From: Geomonas oryzae
GTDB lineage: Bacteria > Desulfobacterota > Desulfuromonadia > Geobacterales > Geobacteraceae
Assembly: GCF_004117875.1 (NCBI RefSeq)
Contig: NZ_RAHW01000002.1
Coordinates: 124,001 to 188,000 of the forward strand
DNA: 64,000 nucleotides
Direction: 5' to 3'
Positions 8,451-18,335 of the stretch are shown here, in pieces. Numbering within the stretch: the first letter of the stretch is position 1; each line of letters opens with the position of its first letter. The translations under genes were made by a program, and so were the position numbers. The notes beneath the pieces were generated by a model. That model was given only the letters and a program-made list of their open reading frames with translations. It did no database searches and had not been told where the DNA came from.

Positions 8451-9242
8451 CTATGCAGTGCACATGAGCCGTCTGACCCGGAACTCCCCGCCGACTACAA
8501 GGCACTCCCCCTCCCCTTTTAATATCGAGTTGGGCAAGAGTTCACTGAAAAAGAAGATCTTGGCGAGCGGGACCTGCACCTCCCAGACAATGAAACCAAA
8601 CTCCCAGGCGCGCTCTTCGTCGGTCGTGAATGAGTTCAGGTTGTTGAGCCGCACGATCTCTTCACGCTTCGAAAGCGTCTCCAGTTTATCATGCTCGCAG
8701 CGTTCGAAGGTGCCTCGGTACAGGGTGAGATGCTTGCGGTCGGGATATCGTTTGGCGAGTTCGTACTGGCAGTATTCGTAGAGCAGATCGAGCTGGGAGT
8801 TGATGGCGGAGGTGCGCGCGCTACCCTTGGTGCGGTCGATGGCGTACTGCAAGTAGTTTTCGTCGTGGATACCGGCGATGCGTACGTTGTGGAAGGTAGG
8901 TGCAAGCCCCATCCGGCTCTCCACCCATCCTTTCAGCACTGCTCCCTCCACGGAGTTTGAATCCATCATCCACCCTCTTAGAAAGCGGAGATAGCTGTTT
9001 TTAAGGCTCTTTCGCGCCAGGGCCGTTTCCTGCTGCCATTGATGCAGCTGGAATTTCACCGACATGTAGTCGTTGAAGACCGAGGCGCGCTCTTCGGCGG
9101 AGCTTATGCCGTCGAGTTTGTCGAAAAGGAACCGGTTCACCGCGCGCACGCCCTGGATCTCGAGGGTTTGCGGGTGGTCGTTGAAGTGACGGGAAGCGAT
9201 TACCCACGGGGGAAGGTTGCAGTGGTTGAATGAATTCTCCAT
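8451..9242 (-). CDS. draT: NAD+-dinitrogenase reductase ADP-ribosyltransferase DraT
   Basis: A 263-residue transferase that attaches ADP-ribose from NAD+ to the conserved arginine of NifH when fixed nitrogen or energy status makes nitrogenase unwanted. The sequence MENSFNHCNLPPWVIAS, the GWVESRMGLAPTFH segment and LTLYRG (~residue 175) match the DraT family. The start at 9242 gives the family-typical N-terminus; a GTG at 9296 is possible but less likely. It is the last gene of the nifH-to-draT series and pairs with draG. Confidence 0.92.
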   Translation of the reverse strand: MENSFNHCNLPPWVIASRHFNDHPQTLEIQGVRAVNRFLFDKLDGISSAEERASVFNDYMSVKFQLHQWQQETALARKSLKNSYLRFLRGWMMDSNSVEGAVLKGWVESRMGLAPTFHNVRIAGIHDENYLQYAIDRTKGSARTSAINSQLDLLYEYCQYELAKRYPDRKHLTLYRGTFERCEHDKLETLSKREEIVRLNNLNSFTTDEERAWEFGFIVWEVQVPLAKIFFFSELLPNSILKGEGECLVVGGEFRVRRLMCTA

Positions 9243-9331
9243 TGAATCGCCACTTTTGATACGGATTGAGGTTGAGGTTGAAACCGGGACCTGCACGGCT
9301 TAGCCGGAGTTTCCAGCAAGCAACTGGTGTC

Positions 9332-9661
9332 CTACAGCACTTTGGCAAGATCCTTCAAGACGGGCTCTATCTCGCCTTCTATCACGTACGGCTCGACGCC
9401 CAGACGTTCGAGTTCGCCCTTGGGGGCTTCACCGATCATTGAACATACGACGGCACGGCATCCTTTGAGGGCGTCGGCGGTATCTTTCAACGTATGAGCC
9501 CTGAGCGGATGCTCCGGGTCGAAGCGACAGTACTTCTCAACTGGGCGCTCTTCCAGAAAGGTGACGACCTCGTCCTCGACCTGGTAGATCAGGAAGCGTT
9601 CGACGTGCCCGAAGTGCTGGTTGATTTCCTTGCCATCCCTGGACGCGACTGCGAAAAGCAT
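9332..9661 (-). CDS. NifX/NifB-type iron-molybdenum cofactor-binding protein
   Basis: A 109-residue single-domain protein of the dinitrogenase FeMo-cofactor-binding fold (NifX/NafY/NifB C-terminal type). The N-terminal MLFAVASRDGKEINQHFGHVERF is broken here as MLFAVAS ... INQHFGHVERF; HFG is the conserved cofactor-contacting segment. It probably carries NifB-co or FeMo-co during assembly. It is the second such gene in the run (see nifX), so the two may act at different steps. Good context, but its exact client is unknown. Confidence 0.85.
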   Translation of the reverse strand: MLFAVASRDGKEINQHFGHVERFLIYQVEDEVVTFLEERPVEKYCRFDPEHPLRAHTLKDTADALKGCRAVVCSMIGEAPKGELERLGVEPYVIEGEIEPVLKDLAKVL

Positions 9662-9728
9662 AGAGACCTCCTAAAGACAGAGAAAGACGAACTCCACCGC
9701 GTATGCCACCTGTCTTATCCGTATAAGT

Positions 9729-9842
9729 CCCCTCTCCCTTTGGGAGAGGGCTAGGGTGAGGGCATTGCGATCAGGCAACCTGTCGCTTCGTGGCCAAGCC
9801 CTCACCCGCCCTTCGGGCACCCTCTCCCGGCGGGAGAGGGGG
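9729..9842. repeat. REP-like inverted repeat pair
   Basis: CCCCTCTCCCTTTGGGAGAGGG...GGTGAGGGC and, opposed, GCCCTCACCCGCCCTTCGGGCACCCTCTCCCGGCGGGAGAGGG split by about 40 bases (given here in pieces under 20 bases: CCCTCTCCC, GGGAGAGGG). Same family as 2173-2283. It lies between the NifX-like gene and the ferredoxin gene inside the nif run. Confidence 0.85.
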
Positions 9843-9891
9843 ATTGGCGAGAAAGGGGGACAGGCACCTGCGGAGCCAGTCCCCCTTACCT

Positions 9892-10155
9892 TTATGCCAC
9901 CACCGGCTCGAAGGTGAAGCACTTCTTGGAGCAGGTCCTGCCGCAGGCCTGGCAACCGATACAGTTGCCGGGATTCTCAACCTTCATGAACATCTTGGCC
10001 GAATCGTCCTCGTCGACCTCTTCGAAGTTGAGTACGCCGTGGGCGCAGACCTTGAAGCAACGGCCGCAGCCGATGCAGGTTTCCTCGTCAATGGAGGTGA
10101 TGAACTGCGGGGTCCACTCTTTCTTGTCCTTGGTCAAGCCGGTGATGTAAGCCAT
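9892..10155 (-). CDS. Nif-associated 2[4Fe-4S] ferredoxin (FdxB/ferredoxin III type)
   Basis: An 87-residue ferredoxin with two clusters, CIGCGRCFKVC (~27-37) and CIGCQACGRTC (~65-75). The N-terminus MAYITGLTKDKKEWTPQFI is typical of nif-specific ferredoxin III. It probably donates electrons to NifH or participates in cofactor assembly. The start has a GGAGATAAATC site. It lies between nifX and the NifX-like gene, each flanked by REP-like repeats. Confidence 0.9.
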   Translation of the reverse strand: MAYITGLTKDKKEWTPQFITSIDEETCIGCGRCFKVCAHGVLNFEEVDEDDSAKMFMKVENPGNCIGCQACGRTCSKKCFTFEPVVA

Positions 10156-10234
10156 GATTTATCTCCTTTTTTCGATGTATTGATTGCCGCTTATAGATTC
10201 ATTGCTTGAACTTTTAACACTCCTGCAACAACGT

Positions 10235-10325
10235 CCCCTCCCCTGGAGGGGGAGGGCCAGGGAGGGGGCGCGCAGCGGCTTGATAAAGCTTCCCCCCTCC
10301 CAACCTCCCCCCTCCGGGGGGAGGA
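10235..10325. repeat. REP-like G+C-rich repeat
   Basis: CCCCTCCCCTGGAGGGGGAGGG and an opposed CCTCCCCCCTCCGGGGGGAGG type unit, with GGGAGGGGGCGCGCAGCGGC in between. This is a third variant of the intergenic palindromes of the nif region, immediately downstream of nifX. Confidence 0.8.
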
Positions 10326-10329
10326 GTTA

Positions 10330-10719
10330 CTATTCCTCGTCGAGGAAGGATGCCGCGTGGTCCTTGTTCATCGCCTTGCGCAACCAGGGGGGAGGATTGC
10401 CGCGCAAAACTTCCTGCATCCGTTCGATCGACTCCTTTAGCCCCACCTCGACGTTGGTCTTCATGGGGTGGATCCGCTTGGCGACCAGCTTGGCAGCGGC
10501 CGGTCCACCGATCTGCATGGTATAGACGATGGCGCAGTCGGACAGGAGATTCGCCCTTGCAGCAATGCGGTCCTCCTCATCACTGCCGCTTTCGCCGACA
10601 GTGAGGGTCTGAACGTAATGCGCCTCCTCCGGCCCAACTTCCCACACGTGGAAGGCATCAGCCTGCCCGAAATGCATATCGATGGATTCACCGGTCTTGC
10701 TCGTAAAAGCGATTTTCAT
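10330..10719 (-). CDS. nifX: NifX, FeMo-cofactor carrier
   Basis: A 129-residue protein of the NifX family. MKIAFTSKTG starts the domain, and the MHFGQADAF motif (~residue 20) is the cofactor-binding HFG. The C-terminal ~30 residues (NPPPWLRKAMNKD...) match the NifX tail. It shuttles NifB-co or VK-cluster to NifEN, whose gene lies directly upstream. The start at 10719 has AAGGAGA 6 bases before it; the longer open frame to 11031 reads through REP repeats and nifEN and is rejected. Confidence 0.93.
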   Translation of the reverse strand: MKIAFTSKTGESIDMHFGQADAFHVWEVGPEEAHYVQTLTVGESGSDEEDRIAARANLLSDCAIVYTMQIGGPAAAKLVAKRIHPMKTNVEVGLKESIERMQEVLRGNPPPWLRKAMNKDHAASFLDEE

Positions 10720-10771
10720 AGCGGTCTCCTTTTGAATTGAGGTAAAGCGTCTCGTCAGCGGCAAATAGGTC

Positions 10772-10914
10772 CTACCCACGGGGGAGGCTGGGAGGGGTAA
10801 GTCTGATCGTGCCGCTTCGCGCCCCCTCCCTGCCCCTCCCCCTCCGGGGGCGGGAATTGTAAAAGCCCGGCCAGATAACTCCTCCCCCCGGAGGGGGGAG
10901 GTTGGGAGGGGGGA
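10772..10914. repeat. REP-like repeat block between nifEN and nifX
   Basis: Several palindromic G+C-rich units (CCCCTCCCCCTCCGGGGG, CCTCCCCCCGGAGGGGGGAGG) joined by GGCTGGGAGGGG and GATCGTGCCGCTTCGCG segments. Related to 10235-10325. The block fills nearly the whole nifEN-nifX gap, so it may influence transcript processing between the two. Confidence 0.8.
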
Positions 10915-10934
10915 AGCCTCTAGCCTCGTCGGGT

Positions 10935-13691
10935 TCAGTTGTGCGCCAGCTTCTGCGCTTCTTTCGCGTTTGCCTGGAAGATGTTGGCAACTTCGAAGAT
11001 GAGGTTCAGCGTCCCCTGGTAGCCGACCCACATCTTGTGATGCGAGCCGAGCCGGTCGAAGACCGGCATCCCCGTCCTCAGATGTGCCCCTATGCCCAGC
11101 TTCTTGGCGGCCTGCCTGCCGTTCGAATTCGCCACCAGCAGGTCTGCGCCGGCTGCGGTGCTTTCCAGATCCTCCAGGTCACCCACGAAAAGGTTCTCTA
11201 CCGGCAACAGGTCCAGCCCGCGCGTCCTCGTCGCGGCGATGGCTACTTGGATCTCGCAGCCAAGGCTCGCAAGGAAAGCGGTCATCCCCTTCAGGTGGTC
11301 TGCCTCAAGCGCAAGAGCGATCTTCTTCTGCCCGAACTGGTAATGGCAGTCGACCATGGCGTCCATGAGGCGACTCCTCCAGCGCCTGAGCTTCTCGGGA
11401 ACGGGACGCCCGGAAACCTTGGCAAGCGTCGCCATCAGGAGGTCGCACTCTGCGAGTCCGGTGATCGAGGTGAAGCCGTAACTTGGGATGCCGTACTTGT
11501 CCTTCAGAACTGCGGCGGCATCAGCGAGAGAATCTCCAAAGTAGAGCGTTGCCACGCTTCTACCCGCAGCCTTGATCCGTTCCACGGCGATCCCACCTAC
11601 CGACAGTGCCGAGACCGTCGCGTCTATGTGTCCGTCCAGTGCGTTGGAGATGTCGGGAACAATGATCGGGTCGAGCCCGAAAGCCTGGCATAACTCTCCG
11701 ATTTCCTCGACTTCAGCCGGTGTCAGATGACATCCGGGCAGGATACTTACCTGTCCAGGTATGGGGATATCCCATTCCGGAATGGTAGCGAGAATCGCCT
11801 CGACCGCGGCGGCATACCCTTCCTGCATGGAGCCGCAATAATCCGGGGTGGACGCATGGATCACCGGGATGTGGTCATGCTCGGGATGGGACTCGCGGAA
11901 CTTCACGATCGCACTCCTCACATCGTCGCCCATGGTCTCGGTCAGTCCGGTGGTCATCACACCGACGACGGCAGGCTTGAACTTCTCCATGACCCGGTTG
12001 AGCCCGAGTTTCAGATTCTCCCAACCGCCGAAGATGGCGGCCTCCTCGCTCATGCTGGTCGAGTTGAGCGCGATGGACTCCTTGAAGTGACGCGAGAGCT
12101 GCAGCCTGATGAAGGTGGAGCACCCCTGCGCGCCGTGCAAAAGCCCGAGCATGCCGTCGATACCGAGGTAGGCGAGCGTTGCGCCGAGGGCCGGCGAGTT
12201 CTTCTGCGGGTTCACCGTCGCGTTTTTCGTCGGGACCTTCACCCGTGAGCCCTTCATATCAACTGAGGCAAGACGCGCCGCGTGTCCCGCGGTGAACGCA
12301 ACATCCGCCTCGAGAGCCGCTTCATCCTTCTCCCAGGGGGCCTTCCCGTTCAGCGCGGACCAGATCGGGTTGTTCACGGTCAGATCCAGCTGCTTCGCGA
12401 AGGTGACCATGCCGGAATAACCGGCGTAGGGGTGACTGCGGCCGTGGTTGATATCCAGAAAAGGCGTCTTGGTCTTGAGGGCCAGGTATTTGGTCTTTCC
12501 TCCGGCAACGATCAGGTCGGGAAGCTTGTCGTACATGACGGATAGAAGCCCGGCGGTGCTCGTGTCCGCGATGATGGAGGCGTCCTCGTGCATGAGCGCC
12601 TTCATGCGGTAGAAGTCCTCAAGCGTGGAGTTCTGCGTTCCGGCCGCGAGGATGTCGACACCAAGCTCGGCGAGTGCGTTCACCATGGACCAGGTCTTGA
12701 CGCCGCCGGTGAAGAGAACCGCCCTCTTCCCGGCGAGCCGCTCGCGGTAGGGCGCCAGTTCGGCGCGGCAGGCCGCCTCGCACTCGGCGATGAGCGCCTC
12801 GACCCGCTCCTGCATGACCCGCTTCTCCAGGCCGTTCACTTGGTCGTCCAGTTCGCGGGCGATGTCGCGCAGCGCCTTCGCCACATCGGTCATGCCGTAA
12901 AAGGATTCCTCCAGGTACGGGATGCCGTAATTCTTCTGCATTTTCTTGGCGAGGTTCGTGAGGCTCTTGGAGCAGACGATGACGTTCAGCTTCGCACGGT
13001 GTGCGTAGCGCAGGTCCTCGAATTTCGCGTCGCCGCTGATGCAGGAGAGGACGCGAATGCCGAGCCGGTCGAAGAGCGGCAGCATCCCCCACAGATCGCC
13101 GGCGATGTTGTACTCGCCGATCAGGTTGATGTCGTAGTCGGTGGTGTATTCGGGCTCGGCGGTGCCGATCACGTACTTGAAGAGGGTCTCGCCCGCCAGG
13201 CGGTTGCCGATGTTCTTGTCGCCGATGAAACCGGGGGTGTTCACCGGGATCACCGGTACGCTCACCTTGTCGCGGGCCGCCTTGCAGACCGCTTCGATAT
13301 CGTCTCCGGTCATGGAGGTGACGCAGGTGGCGTAGACGAAGATGGCCTTCGCCTCGGGGTAGCGCGCCGCCAGTTCCTGAATGGCGCGGTAGAGCTTCTT
13401 CTCGCCGCCGAAGATCACGTCGTTTTGCAGCATTTCGGTGGTGAAGCCGCGGCGGTAGATCTGGGAGTCGGAGGAACGCGCGCCGCGGTTGTCCCAGGAG
13501 TTTCCGGCGCAGGCTATGGGGCCGTGCACCAGGTGAATCACGTCGGTTATGGGCATGAGGACGACGCGCGCGCCGTCGTAGGCGCAGCTTCTCTCGGTCC
13601 CTTCGCCCGGTTCGGATTTCTTGCAGAACTTGGGAGCCCCGGCGTCGTGTGTTTCGCAATCTGTCGTGTCGTACCAATCCGGCTTCGCCAT
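10935..13691 (-). CDS. nifEN: NifEN fusion, FeMo-cofactor assembly scaffold
   Basis: A 918-residue natural fusion of NifE (about residues 1-480) and NifN (about 490-918), the scaffold on which NifB-co matures to FeMo-co. The NifE half has HGPIACAGNSWDNRG and FGGEKKL, with cluster cysteines in GPIAC and YATCVTSM. The NifN half has LLHGAQGCSTF, FGGWENL and MTTGLTETMGDD. In most diazotrophs nifE and nifN are separate. The start at 13691 (MAKPDWYDT) has GGAGG upstream; the 15-residue longer frame lies within a dispersed repeat. No promoter was found in the nifK-nifEN gap, so it is probably read from nifH. Confidence 0.96.
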   Translation of the reverse strand: MAKPDWYDTTDCETHDAGAPKFCKKSEPGEGTERSCAYDGARVVLMPITDVIHLVHGPIACAGNSWDNRGARSSDSQIYRRGFTTEMLQNDVIFGGEKKLYRAIQELAARYPEAKAIFVYATCVTSMTGDDIEAVCKAARDKVSVPVIPVNTPGFIGDKNIGNRLAGETLFKYVIGTAEPEYTTDYDINLIGEYNIAGDLWGMLPLFDRLGIRVLSCISGDAKFEDLRYAHRAKLNVIVCSKSLTNLAKKMQKNYGIPYLEESFYGMTDVAKALRDIARELDDQVNGLEKRVMQERVEALIAECEAACRAELAPYRERLAGKRAVLFTGGVKTWSMVNALAELGVDILAAGTQNSTLEDFYRMKALMHEDASIIADTSTAGLLSVMYDKLPDLIVAGGKTKYLALKTKTPFLDINHGRSHPYAGYSGMVTFAKQLDLTVNNPIWSALNGKAPWEKDEAALEADVAFTAGHAARLASVDMKGSRVKVPTKNATVNPQKNSPALGATLAYLGIDGMLGLLHGAQGCSTFIRLQLSRHFKESIALNSTSMSEEAAIFGGWENLKLGLNRVMEKFKPAVVGVMTTGLTETMGDDVRSAIVKFRESHPEHDHIPVIHASTPDYCGSMQEGYAAAVEAILATIPEWDIPIPGQVSILPGCHLTPAEVEEIGELCQAFGLDPIIVPDISNALDGHIDATVSALSVGGIAVERIKAAGRSVATLYFGDSLADAAAVLKDKYGIPSYGFTSITGLAECDLLMATLAKVSGRPVPEKLRRWRSRLMDAMVDCHYQFGQKKIALALEADHLKGMTAFLASLGCEIQVAIAATRTRGLDLLPVENLFVGDLEDLESTAAGADLLVANSNGRQAAKKLGIGAHLRTGMPVFDRLGSHHKMWVGYQGTLNLIFEVANIFQANAKEAQKLAHN

Positions 13692-13730
13692 TGGAGCCTC
13701 CTTTCGTGTGGGGCCGAGGGGAAAACCATT

Positions 13731-13832
13731 AGCCACGGAGAACTTCTGAGAACATCTGAGAAAACCAAAACGCTTGAAGTTAAAACCTTGGTTTTTGCCT
13801 CTCTCCGATTTTCTCAGATTGTCTCCGTGGCT
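13731..13832. repeat. Long nested inverted repeat between nifK and nifEN
   Basis: An 11-bp arm AGCCACGGAGA (13731-13741) pairs with TCTCCGTGGCT (13822-13832). Nested inside, TCTGAGAAAA (13755-13764) pairs with TTTTCTCAGA (13809-13818). The whole can form a large cruciform or RNA hairpin. It resembles in style the CACAGAGG repeat at 58775-58905. Confidence 0.85.
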
Positions 13833-13847
13833 ATGGTTTTTGGGGTT

Positions 13848-15311
13848 TTATCTCATCATCTCGAAGTTACGGTCGTCGCAGGTCTCGTCACGGATGTCGA
13901 TGAACTTGTTGCAGATGGTGGTGAGCATGTTGATGGCGCCCTGGTAGCCGATAAGCGGCATGCGGTGCAGGTTCACGCGGTCGAAAATCGGGAAGCCGAA
14001 GCGGAACAGCGGCACCTTCGCGTCGCGGGCCATGAACTTGCCGTGGGTGTCGCCGATGACGGCGTCGACCGGGTCGGTCATGAGGAGGCTCCTCATGTGC
14101 CAGAGGTCCTTGTTGATGTAGATCTTGCACCCGGCGCCGTAGGGGGAAGCGTCAAGCAGCGCCTGCAGTTCCTTCTCGAGCTTCTTCGTCCCCTTGCTGC
14201 ACAGGATGTGGTACGGCCGCGCACCCATCTCCAGAAGGAAGGTGACGTACCCGATCAGGTAGTCGGGATCGCCGTAGAGGGCGAACTTCTTGCCGTGGAT
14301 GTACTGGTGCGCGTCGGTCATGGCATCGACGGCGCGTCCCCTCTCCGCCTTCAGCGACTCGGGGATCGCCTTGCCGAATTCCTTGGCTAGGGTCATCAGG
14401 AGTTGGTCGGTCTTCGCGACGCCGAACGGGGTCGGCATGGAGATGTGCTTGCCGGAGAAGTTCTCCTTGATCCAGCCGAAGGTCTTGGTGCTCGCGTAGG
14501 GGGCGACGGTGAGGGTCACCTTCCCGTTGATCGAGTCCGCCGCATCCTCGAGCGGTGTGCCACCGGGATAGGCACGGTAGGTGCCGTCGAGCGGGGAGTC
14601 GAAGGACTCGGAGATGTCGGCAAGGAGCGTGTTCGGGATCCCGATTTCCTTGAGGATCCTCTTGTACTCGCGGTAGTTGCCGGTATTGGCGTCGAACCCG
14701 GCGATCAGGTTCAACTTACCGGTGCAGCGTCCCTCGATCTTCTTCCCATCGGTGAGGGTCTGCAGGATGGAGAGGAGCATCGCGTCGTAGCCGTGAACGT
14801 GCGAGCCGTTGAAGCTCGGGGTGTTGGCGTAGGGGAGCGGGTAGTCCTGCGGCACGATTCCCTTGTTCCGCGCGTTCTTGATGAACGTGGTCAGGTCGTC
14901 GCCGATGACCTCCGGCATGCAGGAGGTGAAGATCGCCATCATCTTCGGCTTGTAGATGGTGTAGGCGTTCTCCAGACCCTCGTGCAGGTTGTTCTGTCCC
15001 CCGAACACCGCGCCGTCTTCGGTCATGGCGTCGGATACGGCCGGCGCAGGCTCGCGGAAGTGACGGTTGAAGGTGGAACGGTAGTAGGAGGCGCACCCCT
15101 GGGAGCCGTGCACGAAGGGAAGCGTCCCCTCGAAACCGTGCGCGGCGAGTTCCGCGCCGAGCGGCTGACAGGCGTGTGCGGGGTTGATCACCAGCGCCTG
15201 GCGGGCGAAGTTCTTCTCCTTGTACTCCTCGCTATTGATCCACTCGGAGACCCGGGTCACTTCCTCTTCGGGTATCTCGGTGACATATTTCACGGCAGCT
15301 TCTGCAGTCAT
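13848..15311 (-). CDS. nifK: Nitrogenase MoFe protein beta chain NifK
   Basis: A 487-residue beta subunit of dinitrogenase that, with NifD, holds the P-cluster. P-cluster cysteines are visible in the HACQPLGAE, HGSQGCASYYR and FTSCMPEVIGDD segments. The FGGQNNL motif and RHFREPAPAVSD are typical. The start has AAAGGAGC 7 bases upstream. It follows nifD by 73 bases. Length fits the shorter NifK of anaerobes, which lacks the long N-terminal extension of the Azotobacter protein. Confidence 0.97.
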   Translation of the reverse strand: MTAEAAVKYVTEIPEEEVTRVSEWINSEEYKEKNFARQALVINPAHACQPLGAELAAHGFEGTLPFVHGSQGCASYYRSTFNRHFREPAPAVSDAMTEDGAVFGGQNNLHEGLENAYTIYKPKMMAIFTSCMPEVIGDDLTTFIKNARNKGIVPQDYPLPYANTPSFNGSHVHGYDAMLLSILQTLTDGKKIEGRCTGKLNLIAGFDANTGNYREYKRILKEIGIPNTLLADISESFDSPLDGTYRAYPGGTPLEDAADSINGKVTLTVAPYASTKTFGWIKENFSGKHISMPTPFGVAKTDQLLMTLAKEFGKAIPESLKAERGRAVDAMTDAHQYIHGKKFALYGDPDYLIGYVTFLLEMGARPYHILCSKGTKKLEKELQALLDASPYGAGCKIYINKDLWHMRSLLMTDPVDAVIGDTHGKFMARDAKVPLFRFGFPIFDRVNLHRMPLIGYQGAINMLTTICNKFIDIRDETCDDRNFEMMR

Positions 15312-15384
15312 AGTATTGCTCCTTTCGGCCGGAGACTAATCCGTCACACGGCGGAAGTTAAAAACGGGTTGAGGTTCTGGCGTA

Positions 15385-16827
15385 CTAGAAAGGCGCGTTG
15401 ACGAGCTTCCAGGTCGGGCTGTTCACCGCCATGTCGATGTCGCGGGCGAAGATCGGGAAGCCGTTGTAGGCGTGGTACGGACCGGAGTAATCCCAGGAGT
15501 GCATCTGGCGGAACGGGATGCCCATCTTCTGGAACAGGTACTTCTCCTTGATGCCGGAACCGATGAGATCGGGACGCAGTTCGTGGACGAACTGCTCGAG
15601 CTCGTGCTCGGAGGCGTCGTCGTAGATGACGGTCGCTTCGGGCATCTCGGGTGAGGTCCTCTCGTAGTCGTCGCCGTGGGCGAACTCGTAACCGGAACCG
15701 ACCACGGTCATGCCGAGGTCCGCGTAGGCGTTCACGGTGTGGCGGGGACGCAGGCCGCCGACGTAGAGCATTACCGTCTTACCTTCCAGGCGCGGACGGT
15801 ACTCGTCGATGACCGCCTGCATGATCGGGTCGTACTTGGCGATGACCGCCTCGACCCTTTCCTTGATGTAGTCGTCGAAGTACTCGGCGATCTTTCTCAG
15901 GCTCTCGCGGATCTTGGTCGGGCCGAAGAAGTTGAACTCGACCCAGGGGATGCCGTATTTCTCTTCCATGACGCGGCACATGTAGTTCATGGAGCGGTAG
16001 CAGTGGATCAGGTTCAGCTTCACCGTGTGTGTTGCGGCGATCTTCTCCAGTTCGCCGTCGCCGGTCCATACCGCCTTGACGTTGAGTCCTATTTCTTCAA
16101 GCAGAGGTTTAACGCTCCAGACGTCGCCGCCGATGTTGTAGTCGCCGATCAGGGCGATGTCGTACGGGCTTTCCGGCTCGCGGAATTCGCGGGTCCCGAT
16201 GATGTGGTCGCGGATCGTGTCGTTGGAGATGTGGTGGCCAAGGGACTGGGAAACGCCGCGGAAGCCCTCGCAGTTGCAGGGGATGACCGGGATGTCCAAG
16301 TCCTTCGACGCGGTCTTCGCGACCGAGTTGATATCGTCACCGATAAGGCCTACCGGGCACTCGGAGAGGACCGAGATCCCCTTGGCGAGCGGGAAGAGCT
16401 CGTGGGCCTCTTCGAGGAGCGTCCTTAGCTTCTTGTCGCCGCCGTAGACGATGTCCTTCTCCTGGAAGTCCGAGGTGAACTGCATGGCGAACTGTGAGAC
16501 GCCGTTCACGCCGGTGACCAGGTTGCGGCGCGTGCCCCAGGAGTACCAGCCGCAGCCGACCGGGCCGTGGGAGACGTGCACCATGTCGCGGATCGGGCCC
16601 CAGACGACCCCTTTGGCACCGGCATAGGCGCAACCGCGGGCGCTCATGATGCCGGGAACGGTCTTCCTGTTGCTCTTGACGCAAGCCCCCTCCCCCGCGT
16701 TCGGGGCAAGGTGCGGCGCCCTTTTCTTCTTCGCTTTATCGGGATAGATCTCCATGGCAGCATCGATCATCGCCTGGGTCGATTCCATGGTGATCCCTTC
16801 TACCTTCTTCTTCGCTTTTTCAGACAT
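15385..16827 (-). CDS. nifD: Nitrogenase MoFe protein alpha chain NifD
   Basis: A 480-residue alpha subunit carrying FeMo-cofactor. P-cluster cysteines lie in [21 protein letters not shown] and [11 protein letters not shown]. The cofactor cysteine is in [11 protein letters not shown] and the cofactor histidine in [10 protein letters not shown]. It pairs with NifK and receives electrons from NifH. The ribosome site AAAGGAGCC precedes the start, 44 bases after the nifH stop, so nifHDK are one operon. The hydrophilic, lysine-rich N-terminus is unremarkable. Confidence 0.97.
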   Translation of the reverse strand: MSEKAKKKVEGITMESTQAMIDAAMEIYPDKAKKKRAPHLAPNAGEGACVKSNRKTVPGIMSARGCAYAGAKGVVWGPIRDMVHVSHGPVGCGWYSWGTRRNLVTGVNGVSQFAMQFTSDFQEKDIVYGGDKKLRTLLEEAHELFPLAKGISVLSECPVGLIGDDINSVAKTASKDLDIPVIPCNCEGFRGVSQSLGHHISNDTIRDHIIGTREFREPESPYDIALIGDYNIGGDVWSVKPLLEEIGLNVKAVWTGDGELEKIAATHTVKLNLIHCYRSMNYMCRVMEEKYGIPWVEFNFFGPTKIRESLRKIAEYFDDYIKERVEAVIAKYDPIMQAVIDEYRPRLEGKTVMLYVGGLRPRHTVNAYADLGMTVVGSGYEFAHGDDYERTSPEMPEATVIYDDASEHELEQFVHELRPDLIGSGIKEKYLFQKMGIPFRQMHSWDYSGPYHAYNGFPIFARDIDMAVNSPTWKLVNAPF

Positions 16828-16871
16828 AACTGGCTCCTTTTAAGGGGCGGCGCGGGCCGCCCCTCCCGAAT

Positions 16872-18010
<1,139 letters not shown>

Positions 18011-18167
18011 AGTTGTAATTGTAGGCTATTGCTTGGTTTTACCCCTGACCGTGTGCTTCTTCTGCCGCCTTCGAAGTTGTATACCGGGGCAACTGCCCAA
18101 GTATTGTGCAGCGTGCGGTGGCGACTTCTGGGACTTCTGGGACTATCACTACAAAGCGCGGCATCGA

Positions 18168-18275
18168 GTCCCCCTCCCCTTGCGGGAGGGGGGCAGGGGG
18201 TGGGGGAAGGTGCAATCATTTAGGTATCTTGTGGCTTCACCCACCCCCCCGGCCCCCTCCCGTCAAGGGTGGGGG
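18168..18275. repeat. REP-like G+C-rich repeat, nifV-nifH gap
   Basis: CCCCCTCCCCTTGCGGGAGGGGGG and CACCCCCCCGGCCCC...GGGTGGGGGAG units separated by ~30 bases (pieces quoted: CCCTCCCCTTGCGGGAGGG). Placed 160 bases upstream of the nifH promoter, past the nifV stop. Same broad class as the 10.2-10.9 kb repeats. Confidence 0.75.
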
Positions 18276-18335
18276 AGAGTTGGAAACGGGACAACGGGGG
18301 GGACAGGGGGGATTTGCCTTAGCCGGCCCAAGCAG

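Noticed and set aside
7885-8781. Long open frames on both strands over the 21-bp array (LHNLSIA and MDKLCRA heptads)
   Set aside because: They arise from a stop-free unit whose length is a multiple of three; no ribosome site or promoter supports either, and the plus-strand frame runs into draT antisense.
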